A DNA stretch of 55,328 bases from Oscillospiraceae bacterium (GTDB taxonomy: Bacteria > Bacillota > Clostridia > Oscillospirales > Ruminococcaceae). This document shows, one piece after another, positions 17,868 to 25,100 of this stretch. The notes below the pieces were generated by a model. The model was not told where the DNA came from and ran no database searches. It saw nothing but the letters and a program-made list of their open reading frames with translations. Both the position numbers and the translations under genes were made by a program. Position 1 is the first letter of the stretch. Every line of letters starts with the position of its first letter. Location: assembly GCA_018110925.1 (NCBI GenBank), contig JAGAZJ010000030.1, positions 1 through 55,328 of the forward strand. The letters run 5' to 3'.

Positions 17868-18227
17868 ATGAAAAGATATAATATAACCGTAAACGGCAAG
17901 GCATACGATGTTGAAGTTGAGGAAGTCGGCGGCTCTGCTCCTGCGGCCTCTGCTCCTGCACCTGCGGCAGCACCCGCCGCTCCGGCTCCCAAGGTTGCCG
18001 CTCCTGTGGGCGCAGGCACTCCCGTAAAGGCTCCCATGCCCGGCAATATCCTTGATGTAAAAGTAAGTGTAGGCGATACAGTCTCTGTCGGTCAGGTTCT
18101 CGTCATTCTTGAAGCTCTGAAGATGGAGAACGACATCGTTGCAAACGCATCCGGCAAGATCACTTCACTTACCGTAAAGAAGGGCGATACTGTCAACTCT
18201 GATGATGTCATCGCCACCATCGCATAA
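17868..18227 (+). CDS. Biotin carboxyl carrier protein
   Basis: 119 residues: a short beta start, an Ala/Pro-rich flexible linker (~25-50), and a biotinyl domain with the attachment lysine in EALKMEND. The common sequence is EAMKM; Leu at that Met position is a conservative change. Shuttles carboxybiotin between the carboxyltransferases encoded on either side. Lies 24 bases after the first gene and 12 bases before the third. Confidence 0.92.
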   Translation: MKRYNITVNGKAYDVEVEEVGGSAPAASAPAPAAAPAAPAPKVAAPVGAGTPVKAPMPGNILDVKVSVGDTVSVGQVLVILEALKMENDIVANASGKITSLTVKKGDTVNSDDVIATIA

Positions 18228-18239
18228 GGAAGTGTGAGC

Positions 18240-19634
18240 ATGAAGAAGATCAAAGTAACAGAAACAGTCCTCAGAGACGCTCACCAGTCGCTCATCGCCA
18301 CACGAATGAGCATAGATGAGATGCTTCCCATCATGCAGGAGCTCGACAAGGTCGGCTACTACTCCGCCGAGGTATGGGGCGGTGCGACATTCGACTCATG
18401 CATACGCTTCCTCGACGAAGACCCGTGGGAAAGGCTCCGCATAATCAGAAAGAATATGCCTAACACCAAGCTCCAGATGCTTTTCCGCGGTCAGAATATG
18501 CTGGGATACCGCCACTATGCAGATGATGTGCTTGAATACTTCGTTCAGAAGACCGTAGCCAACGGCATGGATATCATCAGGATATTCGATGCCCTCAATG
18601 ATATAAGAAATCTCCACACTGCCATCACTGCCGCCAAGAAGGAGGGCGCACACGCTCAAGTAGCGATGTCTTTCACCCTCGGCGATGTATTCACGGATGA
18701 GTATTATGTGAACTATGCCAAGCAGTGTGAGAATGAGGGTGCAGATTCCATATGCATAAAGGATATGGCGGCACTTCTCACGCCTTACAGAGCCGCAAGT
18801 CTCACCAAGGCGCTCAAGGAGAATATCGACATCCCCGTGGGAATACACACCCACTACACCTCCGGTCTTGCTTCCATGTGCCTGTTGAAGGCTATCGAGA
18901 ACGGCTGTGACATCGTTGATACGGCAATGTCCCCTCTCGCACACGGCACATCCCATACTCCCACCGAGTCTATGGTCGCCGCTCTCCAGGGCACGGAGTA
19001 TGACACAGGTCTTGACCTTGTGAAGCTCACCGAGATACGCTCCTACTTCATGAAGCTCAGACAGAAGTATATTGACAACGGTCTTCTCGACCCCAAGATA
19101 CTCGTTACCGACGCAAACGCACTTATCTATCAGGTTCCCGGCGGAATGCTCTCCAACCTTCTTTCCCAGCTCAAGCAGGCAGGCAAGGAAGACAAATTTG
19201 AAGACGTTCTCAAAGAAGTTCCCAGAGTTCGTGCAGATGCGGGAAATATCCCCCTTGTTACACCGTCCTCCCAGATCGTGGGCACTCAGGCAGTGTTCAA
19301 TGTTATAAACGGCGAGCGCTACAAGACCACCACCAAGGAGTTCAAGGACGTTGTGGCAGGCAGATACGGCAAAACTCCCACTCCTATCGACCCTGAATTC
19401 AGAAAGAAGATCCTCGGCGACGAGCAGGCTATCGAATGCCGCCCCGCAGACCTTCTCGAGCCCGAGCTCGACAAGCTCAGAGAGGAATGTGCAGAGTGGA
19501 CGGAGCAGGAGGAGGACGTACTCACCTACGCTATGTTCCCGAAGATCGCACCCAAGTTCTTTGAGAAGAGAAGAAACAAGAAGTACGGCATAGACAAGAA
19601 TTCCGATGCCGTAAACAAGATACACACCATGTAA
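18240..19634 (+). CDS. Oxaloacetate decarboxylase alpha / pyruvate carboxylase subunit B-type carboxyltransferase
   Basis: TIM-barrel biotin-dependent carboxyltransferase acting on pyruvate/oxaloacetate, 464 residues. It has the DAHQSLIATRM metal-site start, WGGATFDSC, the RGQNMLGYRHY segment, the carboxylated-lysine region around CIKDMAALL and metal-binding histidines in HTHYTSGLA. It lacks the fused C-terminal biotin domain, consistent with the separate carrier upstream. ATG 18240 is favoured because AAGGA lies nine bases before it. No OadB pump or biotin carboxylase gene is next to it. Ends at a strong terminator. Confidence 0.92.
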   Translation: MKKIKVTETVLRDAHQSLIATRMSIDEMLPIMQELDKVGYYSAEVWGGATFDSCIRFLDEDPWERLRIIRKNMPNTKLQMLFRGQNMLGYRHYADDVLEYFVQKTVANGMDIIRIFDALNDIRNLHTAITAAKKEGAHAQVAMSFTLGDVFTDEYYVNYAKQCENEGADSICIKDMAALLTPYRAASLTKALKENIDIPVGIHTHYTSGLASMCLLKAIENGCDIVDTAMSPLAHGTSHTPTESMVAALQGTEYDTGLDLVKLTEIRSYFMKLRQKYIDNGLLDPKILVTDANALIYQVPGGMLSNLLSQLKQAGKEDKFEDVLKEVPRVRADAGNIPLVTPSSQIVGTQAVFNVINGERYKTTTKEFKDVVAGRYGKTPTPIDPEFRKKILGDEQAIECRPADLLEPELDKLREECAEWTEQEEDVLTYAMFPKIAPKFFEKRRNKKYGIDKNSDAVNKIHTM

Positions 19635-19638
19635 ACAA

Positions 19639-19664
19639 AACGGAGCAGGTCCGCCTGCTCCGTT
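19639..19664 (+). terminator. Terminator of the carboxytransferase operon
   Basis: AACGGAGCAGG (19639-19649) pairs with CCTGCTCCGTT (19654-19664). A second hairpin ACCCCGA/TCGGGGT followed by CTTT lies just downstream (19686-19705). Confidence 0.85.
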
Positions 19665-19725
19665 CATCCTTTCATATCACCCGATACCCCGAACGTGTCG
19701 GGGTCTTTCATTGCATCAAACGCCC

Positions 19726-19757
19726 GCATAAAAAACACATCACTGTGTTTTTTATGC
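19726..19757. repeat. Perfect 14-bp AT-rich palindrome
   Basis: GCATAAAAAACACA (19726-19739), loop TCAC, TGTGTTTTTTATGC (19744-19757). It sits between the operon terminator and the tRNA-Thr terminator; role unknown. Confidence 0.6.
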
Positions 19758-19771
19758 ACTGTTCAGGCACA

Positions 19772-19806
19772 AAAAATCGCATTCCCCATATGCGGAACGC
19801 GATCTT
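19772..19806 (-). terminator. Terminator of tRNA-Thr
   Basis: On the minus strand ATCGCGTTCC and GGGAATGCGAT form a stem (one G-T pair) followed by a T-run. Confidence 0.75.
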
Positions 19807-19825
19807 GCCTGCGGGGACTTCCCGC

Positions 19826-19901
19826 TGGAGCTGGAAACGTGACTTGAACACGCGACCTGCGCATTACGAATGCGCTGCTCTACCAACTGAGCTATTCCAG
19901 C
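19826..19901 (-). tRNA. tRNA-Thr(CGT)
   Basis: 76 bases with encoded CCA. Acceptor GCTGGAA/TTCCAGC, D-arm AGCTCAGTTGGTAGAGC, anticodon loop TTCGTAA with anticodon CGT on stem GCGCA/TGCGC, T-loop GTTCAAGTC. Confidence 0.95.
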
Positions 19902-19976
19902 ATACAACTATTAGATTATACACTAAATATCTCAGAAAGTCAAGACTTTTTTCCAAAAAATAATTTGCAAAAAGGT

Positions 19977-20005
19977 TTGATATTTTCTGTCATATGTGCT
20001 ATAAT
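19977..20005 (+). promoter_or_regulatory. Promoter of the signal-peptidase-like gene
   Basis: TTGATA (19977-19982), 17-base spacer, TATAAT (20000-20005). Confidence 0.8.
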
Positions 20006-20044
20006 ATACTGTGGTTTATTATCATAGTTTAATCGGAGGTTCAT

Positions 20045-21613
20045 ATGGCAAGGAAATCTTCAGGATCATCAAAGATCTTCTCGGTCATTGAGGGCATTCT
20101 GATAGCGATATTCATACTATTTATCGCAGGTATGCTCTTTCTTTACTTCACGTTCAGCGATGCGGGGGCGGCGCCCACATTGTTCGGTCATGTGGTCTAT
20201 CAGACAAAGGCCGTGAATATGCAGCCCGCCATAAACAAGGACGATGCGGTTATAGGCAAGAGCTCTGCCGCCGCCGAAGCCAAGGCAGGCGAGGTAGTGC
20301 TGTGCAAACTCGATGACCGTATAGTTGTAGCGAGGATAAAGGATATAATCAATGAGAACGGCACGCTCTACTACAATGTCAGATTTGACACGGCGGCAGA
20401 GAATGACACCCACAGGATATCTCCCACGGATATAATCGCAGGTGATATCCGAAAATCCGTCTCTCTCGGCAGACTGCTGAGCTTTGCCACATCCACCCTC
20501 GGTATAATGCTCGTTATCATAATTCCCAGTTTCGTCATAATCGTTCTTCAGATAATCAAGATTGTCAACTCCAAGCACAATAAGGAAGAAGCGGTAAATC
20601 TCGATGAGCTGAACGATATAATGCGCTCAAACGATTACCCCGAGGAAACGTTCCTGCCCATATCACAGGGTATTCCCCTTAACGGTCAGCCCGTGGCTGA
20701 GGGTGAAGCGACAGAGATAGCCTTTGTCAACAACAAGACTTCATCCTCTCCCCTACTTGAGGATGCCCCTGCCGACCTTGACAGCGAAAAGAGCGTGTCT
20801 TTCGCGGGACCCACCGCAGTGGATATCTTCACCGAGGACGAGGAATTCTTCGCTGAAAAGCCCGGGAAGAAAAGCTTCGATGTTTTCGACGGTGAGATAT
20901 TCCCCATCGACAAGCCCGAAGAGAAGCCTACCGACAGTATCCTTCCTCCCTCTCCGGACAGTGTGCTTGCAAGCGAATTCTACGGCATAACCGAGGAGGT
21001 CCGCTCGCATCAGGAAAAGCGCAGGATAGAGGAAGAAGCCGCCAGCGGAAATGCATTCGTCAATTCCTTTGACTCAAAGGCAGACTCAATACTCTCAGGT
21101 CTGGACGAGACACTTGTTGAATCTGAAGAGTCAGAGCCTCAGACCGTAGATCCCGTGAACACCGGGCTTATCCCCGACGAGGAGTATCAGGGCGATGCTG
21201 TGCTTTTGTCGGACAATGCCGCAGAGGATACTGCCGAAACAGCCGAGACTGTCATTGATATGACAGGGTCCGTGACGGACGACGCCCCAGGGATCGCGGC
21301 AGAGCCGATACCTTCAGAGCCTGTCTACGAGCAGACCGCTGAAGATACGGCAGTATTTGCAGAGCCCTCCGATGATAAATTTGAGAGCTTTGACCTGTTT
21401 TCCGAGACGGAGACCCATGATATTCCGGACGTTCAGAGCACACAGCAGGCTCACGAACAGCCCGTGCTCGATATACCCAGCAGAGGCGAAGAGCCCGTGC
21501 CCGAACCCGTAAAGACCGTCAAGGTCAAAAAGGTCAGAAAGAAAAAAGAAAAGGTATCCGTGGACGACCTGCTCAGCATGATCGACGCAGAGGAGACCAA
21601 GATAAACAGTTGA
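20045..21613 (+). CDS. S26/SipW signal-peptidase-like membrane protein lacking the catalytic dyad, with long acidic tail
   Basis: 522 residues. One membrane helix (~13-36), a ~110-residue extracytoplasmic beta domain, a second helix (~155-180), then a ~340-residue acidic, low-complexity cytoplasmic tail ending in KVKKVRKKKEKVSVDDLLSM. The middle domain follows the SipW-type pattern (VNMQPAINKDDAVI, GEVVLCKLDD, IVVARIKDI). However, Asn58 stands where the nucleophile Ser of SM is expected, and Ala96 where the His of HRI is expected, at the right spacing. It is therefore probably a non-proteolytic relative. Whether the fold is truly S26 needs a structure-level test. Confidence 0.75.
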   Translation: MARKSSGSSKIFSVIEGILIAIFILFIAGMLFLYFTFSDAGAAPTLFGHVVYQTKAVNMQPAINKDDAVIGKSSAAAEAKAGEVVLCKLDDRIVVARIKDIINENGTLYYNVRFDTAAENDTHRISPTDIIAGDIRKSVSLGRLLSFATSTLGIMLVIIIPSFVIIVLQIIKIVNSKHNKEEAVNLDELNDIMRSNDYPEETFLPISQGIPLNGQPVAEGEATEIAFVNNKTSSSPLLEDAPADLDSEKSVSFAGPTAVDIFTEDEEFFAEKPGKKSFDVFDGEIFPIDKPEEKPTDSILPPSPDSVLASEFYGITEEVRSHQEKRRIEEEAASGNAFVNSFDSKADSILSGLDETLVESEESEPQTVDPVNTGLIPDEEYQGDAVLLSDNAAEDTAETAETVIDMTGSVTDDAPGIAAEPIPSEPVYEQTAEDTAVFAEPSDDKFESFDLFSETETHDIPDVQSTQQAHEQPVLDIPSRGEEPVPEPVKTVKVKKVRKKKEKVSVDDLLSMIDAEETKINS

Positions 21614-21614
21614 C

Positions 21615-21649
21615 AAAATGTCCGTTCCGTGACCGGAGCGGACATTTTT
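21615..21649 (+). terminator. Intrinsic terminator after the signal-peptidase-like gene
   Basis: AAAATGTCCG... pairs with ...CGGACATTTTT, starting right after the stop codon. The next gene's ribosome binding site follows at once, so partial read-through is likely. Confidence 0.75.
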
Positions 21650-21667
21650 AAAAAGGAACGTGATGAT

Positions 21668-23890
21668 ATGGATAAACAGATACCCGAAACAATAGACACA
21701 CTGCTCCGTGAATACAGGCTCGATGAAGCCGAAAGATACATGACCGCCGAGCTTGAAAAAGCACAGGATGACCGTGAGACCACGCTCTATCTTCTGAATG
21801 AGATGGCAGGCTTTTACCGTGACTGCGGCAGATTTGCCGAGTCCGTAGCCTGTGCGGAGCGCTCGGAGAGTATGTTCACCGACGGTGAAAAGGCCTCCGC
21901 CCCCTATACAGCCGCACTCCTGAACCTTGCCAACGCATACAGGGCGGCAGGCGACAAAAGAGCCTTCGGGGTCTATGAAAAGATACTCCCCCTCGCCGAA
22001 AAGCACAGACAGTACTATTCAAGCTATCAGAACAATATAGCCCTTCTCTATCAGGACAGCGGAGAATTTGACAAAGCGGCACAGGCGCTGGAGCTCGCCC
22101 TTGACTGCGAAAAGGACAACGACGAACGCAAATCCGCTATAACAAGGGCCAATCTTGCCGTCTGCCTGTGCAGACTGGGCGACCTTGACAGAGCAGAAAA
22201 GACCGCCGATATGTCCGTTGCGTATTTCAAGGGACTTTCCCCCTCCGATTTCCATTACAGCGCCGCCCTTGCCGCAATGGGCGATATATATTCGGCAAGG
22301 GGCGATAAGGAAAAAGCGGCACTGAACTATGAAGCCGCCCTTTCGGAGATACTCCTGCACATGGGCAGAAACAATTTCTATGACATAGTCGCAGAGAAGC
22401 TGGCTCACTGCTACGGCGGAAAGCGTCCGCACCTCAGCGGCACGGAGCTCTCAAGAAGATACTTTGAGCAGTTCGGCAAGCCCGTTCTCAAAAGGAATTT
22501 CCCCGAGCTCACGAAAAAAACAGCCTGCGGTCTTTTCGGTGAAGGGTCCGAGTGCTTCGGCTTTGATGACGAGCTTTCGGCAGACCACGATTTCGGACCG
22601 TCATTCTGCATCGTCTGCGATGACGACATGGATTCAGACAGCATGGAACGGCTCAGAAAGGCATACTCCCTGCTCCCACCCACTTACTATGGGCTAACAC
22701 ATTCCGAAAATGAGAATTCCGCAGGAAGACGAGGTGTGATGACCGTTTCAGACTTTTTCCGCAGGACGATCGGCAATATCCCCGACACATCCGAGGACTT
22801 CCAGCTTATACCCGATGAGAACATCGCCGCCGCTGTCAACGGCGAGATATACTATGACTATTCGGGGCAGTTCTCAGGGATAAGACAAAAGCTCATCCAC
22901 CGCCCCGATGCCGACAGATACGCCAAGCTCTCTGCACAGATCGAGGCAATGTCAAAGCACGGCGAATACAACTATCTTCGCATGAAAGAGCGCCATGATG
23001 ACACAGCGGCTATGTTCTGCCTGTCCGAATACATACAGAGTGCAATGAGAGCTCTGCACCTGATACACGGGAGCTTTGCCCCGTATATGAAATGGCTCTC
23101 CGCCTCCGCCGCAAGGCTCTCCCCCGACTTTGCGGATATCTGCGCAAAGGCAGTGCAGACAGGCGGCAGACAGGCCGTTGACAGCATCAACTCATATATC
23201 AGGTCAGAGCTTGTGAGACACCGCTTCATATCCGACAGTGATATGCCCCTCGCCCTCATCGCAAAGGAGCTTCTTGACACTGCACGCAGGATAAATCTTT
23301 CAGAAAAGATAATCGCCATAGAATGGGCAATGTTCGACAAGGTGCAGAACAAGGGCGGCAGAGCTTTCTGTCAGGATGACTATACCACATTCTCGATCAT
23401 GAGAAAGAGCCAGTACTACACTTTTGATGAGGAGCTCCTGCGTTCGGTGCTGACCGATTTCACCGCCGCCAAAAACTGCGGCCGCAATGTCATAACCGAG
23501 AAATATGCCTATATGATGCGCTACACCGTACCCGACGAATTTGCCGTGATAGAAACCTCTCTCCCCGTGATCGGCGAAAAGAAGCAGGCGCTCATTGATG
23601 CTATCGCCCCCATACAGGTCGGATGGATGGAGGAGCTTGCCGTGAACTATCCCGGACTCGCAGGCAATGCACGAAACATCCACACATACGAAGATACCCC
23701 CACCGCCACGTCCTATGAAACATATCTCAGGGGAGAGCTTGCCACCTATTCGGAGGATACGCTGGCGCTCTACGGCGCTTTCATAGTCGGCATATACCGT
23801 GAGGGGGGCAACCTTGCCGAAAGGATAATCACAAACTCCGTTCATATGTACGGCTTTGACAGCCTTGAAGAAGCCGAAAAAGCCCAATGA
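21668..23890 (+). CDS. TPR protein with DUF4037 nucleotidyltransferase-like and DUF4125 domains
   Basis: 740 residues. TPR-type helical repeats occupy ~1-250 (for example ARGDKEKAALNYEAALSEIL). A DUF4037 region follows, with the nucleotidyltransferase-like GFDDELSADHDFGPSF at ~297 where paired acidic residues would bind metal. DUF4125 covers ~540-740 (NKGGRAFCQDDYTTFSIMR). The TPR-DUF4037-DUF4125 fusion is known by architecture but not by function; a nucleotide-transfer modification is a reasonable guess. ATG 21668 follows AAGGAACG; an in-frame start at 21629 lies inside the terminator stem. Confidence 0.82.
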   Translation: MDKQIPETIDTLLREYRLDEAERYMTAELEKAQDDRETTLYLLNEMAGFYRDCGRFAESVACAERSESMFTDGEKASAPYTAALLNLANAYRAAGDKRAFGVYEKILPLAEKHRQYYSSYQNNIALLYQDSGEFDKAAQALELALDCEKDNDERKSAITRANLAVCLCRLGDLDRAEKTADMSVAYFKGLSPSDFHYSAALAAMGDIYSARGDKEKAALNYEAALSEILLHMGRNNFYDIVAEKLAHCYGGKRPHLSGTELSRRYFEQFGKPVLKRNFPELTKKTACGLFGEGSECFGFDDELSADHDFGPSFCIVCDDDMDSDSMERLRKAYSLLPPTYYGLTHSENENSAGRRGVMTVSDFFRRTIGNIPDTSEDFQLIPDENIAAAVNGEIYYDYSGQFSGIRQKLIHRPDADRYAKLSAQIEAMSKHGEYNYLRMKERHDDTAAMFCLSEYIQSAMRALHLIHGSFAPYMKWLSASAARLSPDFADICAKAVQTGGRQAVDSINSYIRSELVRHRFISDSDMPLALIAKELLDTARRINLSEKIIAIEWAMFDKVQNKGGRAFCQDDYTTFSIMRKSQYYTFDEELLRSVLTDFTAAKNCGRNVITEKYAYMMRYTVPDEFAVIETSLPVIGEKKQALIDAIAPIQVGWMEELAVNYPGLAGNARNIHTYEDTPTATSYETYLRGELATYSEDTLALYGAFIVGIYREGGNLAERIITNSVHMYGFDSLEEAEKAQ

Positions 23891-23904
23891 TCCGGATTAT
23901 TAAT

Positions 23905-23937
23905 ATCAGCGCCCGAATACAGGATCCGGGCGCTGAT
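23905..23937. terminator. Bidirectional hairpin terminator
   Basis: ATCAGCGCCCG (23905-23915) pairs perfectly with CGGGCGCTGAT (23927-23937) between convergent genes. Confidence 0.75.
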
Positions 23938-23953
23938 GCCTTTATGTATAAGA

Positions 23954-24481
23954 TCAGCTTTTGTTTATACTAACTTCTGACCGATGTGTTATCTCCAGTT
24001 CAAGACACTTCCATTCCTCTCCGAAGATATGGTAAGTTTCATCCGTTGCGGCGGCATCCCTGAACCCCACCGCCTTGTAGCAGTGATATGCGGACGGATT
24101 GTTTTCAAACACTCCCAATGTGACTTTCTCAGCGCCCAGTATATCAAACGCTGTTTTAAGAGCCAGTCTCAGCATCTCTTTTCCGTATCCCCTGCCCCGT
24201 TTGTCAGGGTCAACGATGACAAAGCCGAATCTCAGCACTGTCTTTTTCTCATCCGTAAAGCGCATTATCATGTGCCCGACGATACCGTCCTCATCAAATG
24301 CGGTCACGGGATAGAATCCGTCATTGTCTGCCTGTTCGTCATACTGCCTGTTCATGTCCTCCGCTGCCGCAGGATAGTTCTCGTATCTGTCGGCGCACCA
24401 CTTGCGGAATGCGGTCTCATCGCCCGTCCATGTAATTATCTTCTCGGCATCGCATCTCTTGTATGGTCTGAGTCTCAGCAT
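23954..24481 (-). CDS. GNAT acetyltransferase
   Basis: 175-residue GCN5-type N-acetyltransferase. The acetyl-CoA loop is in VDPDKRGRGYGKEMLRLAL, followed by VTLGVFENNPSAYHCYKAVGF. Substrate unknown. AAAGGTGA precedes ATG 24481. The last ~10 residues (HRSEVSINKS) are encoded by a 20-base segment that matches one arm of the interspersed repeat, so the C-terminus looks altered by that insertion. Second gene of a pair, 13 bases after the other GNAT. Confidence 0.88.
   Translation of the reverse strand: MLRLRPYKRCDAEKIITWTGDETAFRKWCADRYENYPAAAEDMNRQYDEQADNDGFYPVTAFDEDGIVGHMIMRFTDEKKTVLRFGFVIVDPDKRGRGYGKEMLRLALKTAFDILGAEKVTLGVFENNPSAYHCYKAVGFRDAAATDETYHIFGEEWKCLELEITHRSEVSINKS
23968..23987 (+). 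repeat. Fragment of the interspersed palindromic repeat
   Basis: Twenty bases match the left outer arm of the repeat family with one difference, and overlap the 3' end of the GNAT coding region. Confidence 0.45.
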
Positions 24482-24494
24482 ATCAGTTCACCTT

Positions 24495-25007
24495 TCATAT
24501 GTCTTTTCTGTATACCAGCATACCGTTCCCGTGCGGGTCGTCATCCGCACCGTACTCCTCACCGACAAAGATGAAGCCGCTCTTTTCAAGCACCCTTGCG
24601 GAAGCATCGTTTCCTTTCACCACTCGTCCGTACATGGTCTCGGTTCCGAAGACATTACAGGCATATCTCTGCATTGCCCCGACCAGTTCACACGCATAGC
24701 CTTTTCCCCTGTGTTCCCTGCATATCACATAGCCTATCTCAGCGCCGTTTCCCTCGTCGCTGATGCCGATATCACCTATAAGCTCCCCCGTCTCTTTGAG
24801 CTCTGCCCCCAGCACATACGGCATTATCTTCTTGTCCGCACATTCGCTGAAAAAAACTATGGCATCCCGTGCTTCATCAATATCGGCATATATCTCGTTA
24901 GGAAACCATTTCATCTCATCATCCCGATGATACTCAAACAACCGTTCGGCATCCGTCGTCTCAAATCTTCGCACCCGAATATGCTCCGTTTCAATAATAT
25001 ATCCCAT
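24495..25007 (-). CDS. GNAT acetyltransferase, RimJ/RimL-like
   Basis: 170 residues, beginning with the RimJ-like TEHIRVRRFETTDAERLFEY. Contains GELIGDIGI, the CoA loop EHRGKGYACELVGAM and GRVVKGNDASARVLEKSGF typical of this subfamily. The target may be a protein N-terminus or small molecule; not determinable. ATG 25007 has GGAGGGAAG four to nine bases upstream; an ORF extension to 25049 lacks such a site. Confidence 0.88.
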   Translation of the reverse strand: MGYIIETEHIRVRRFETTDAERLFEYHRDDEMKWFPNEIYADIDEARDAIVFFSECADKKIMPYVLGAELKETGELIGDIGISDEGNGAEIGYVICREHRGKGYACELVGAMQRYACNVFGTETMYGRVVKGNDASARVLEKSGFIFVGEEYGADDDPHGNGMLVYRKDI

Positions 25008-25051
25008 TCTTCCCTCCGAGTATAATAAGCTATCGGTATTTATACTCACAC

Positions 25052-25096
25052 AAAAAGCAGCGGCCGGCGACGATCACTGACCACTGCCCGCTGTTC
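25052..25096 (-). terminator. Probable terminator of the diguanylate cyclase gene
   Basis: On the minus strand CAGCGG and CCGCTG close a stem-loop followed by CTTTTTG. Confidence 0.5.
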
Positions 25097-25100
25097 TGCG

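Noticed and set aside
18396-19667. 423-residue open frame antisense to the carboxyltransferase
   Set aside because: The sense strand encodes a strongly conserved enzyme; the antisense product has no domain and arises from codon bias.
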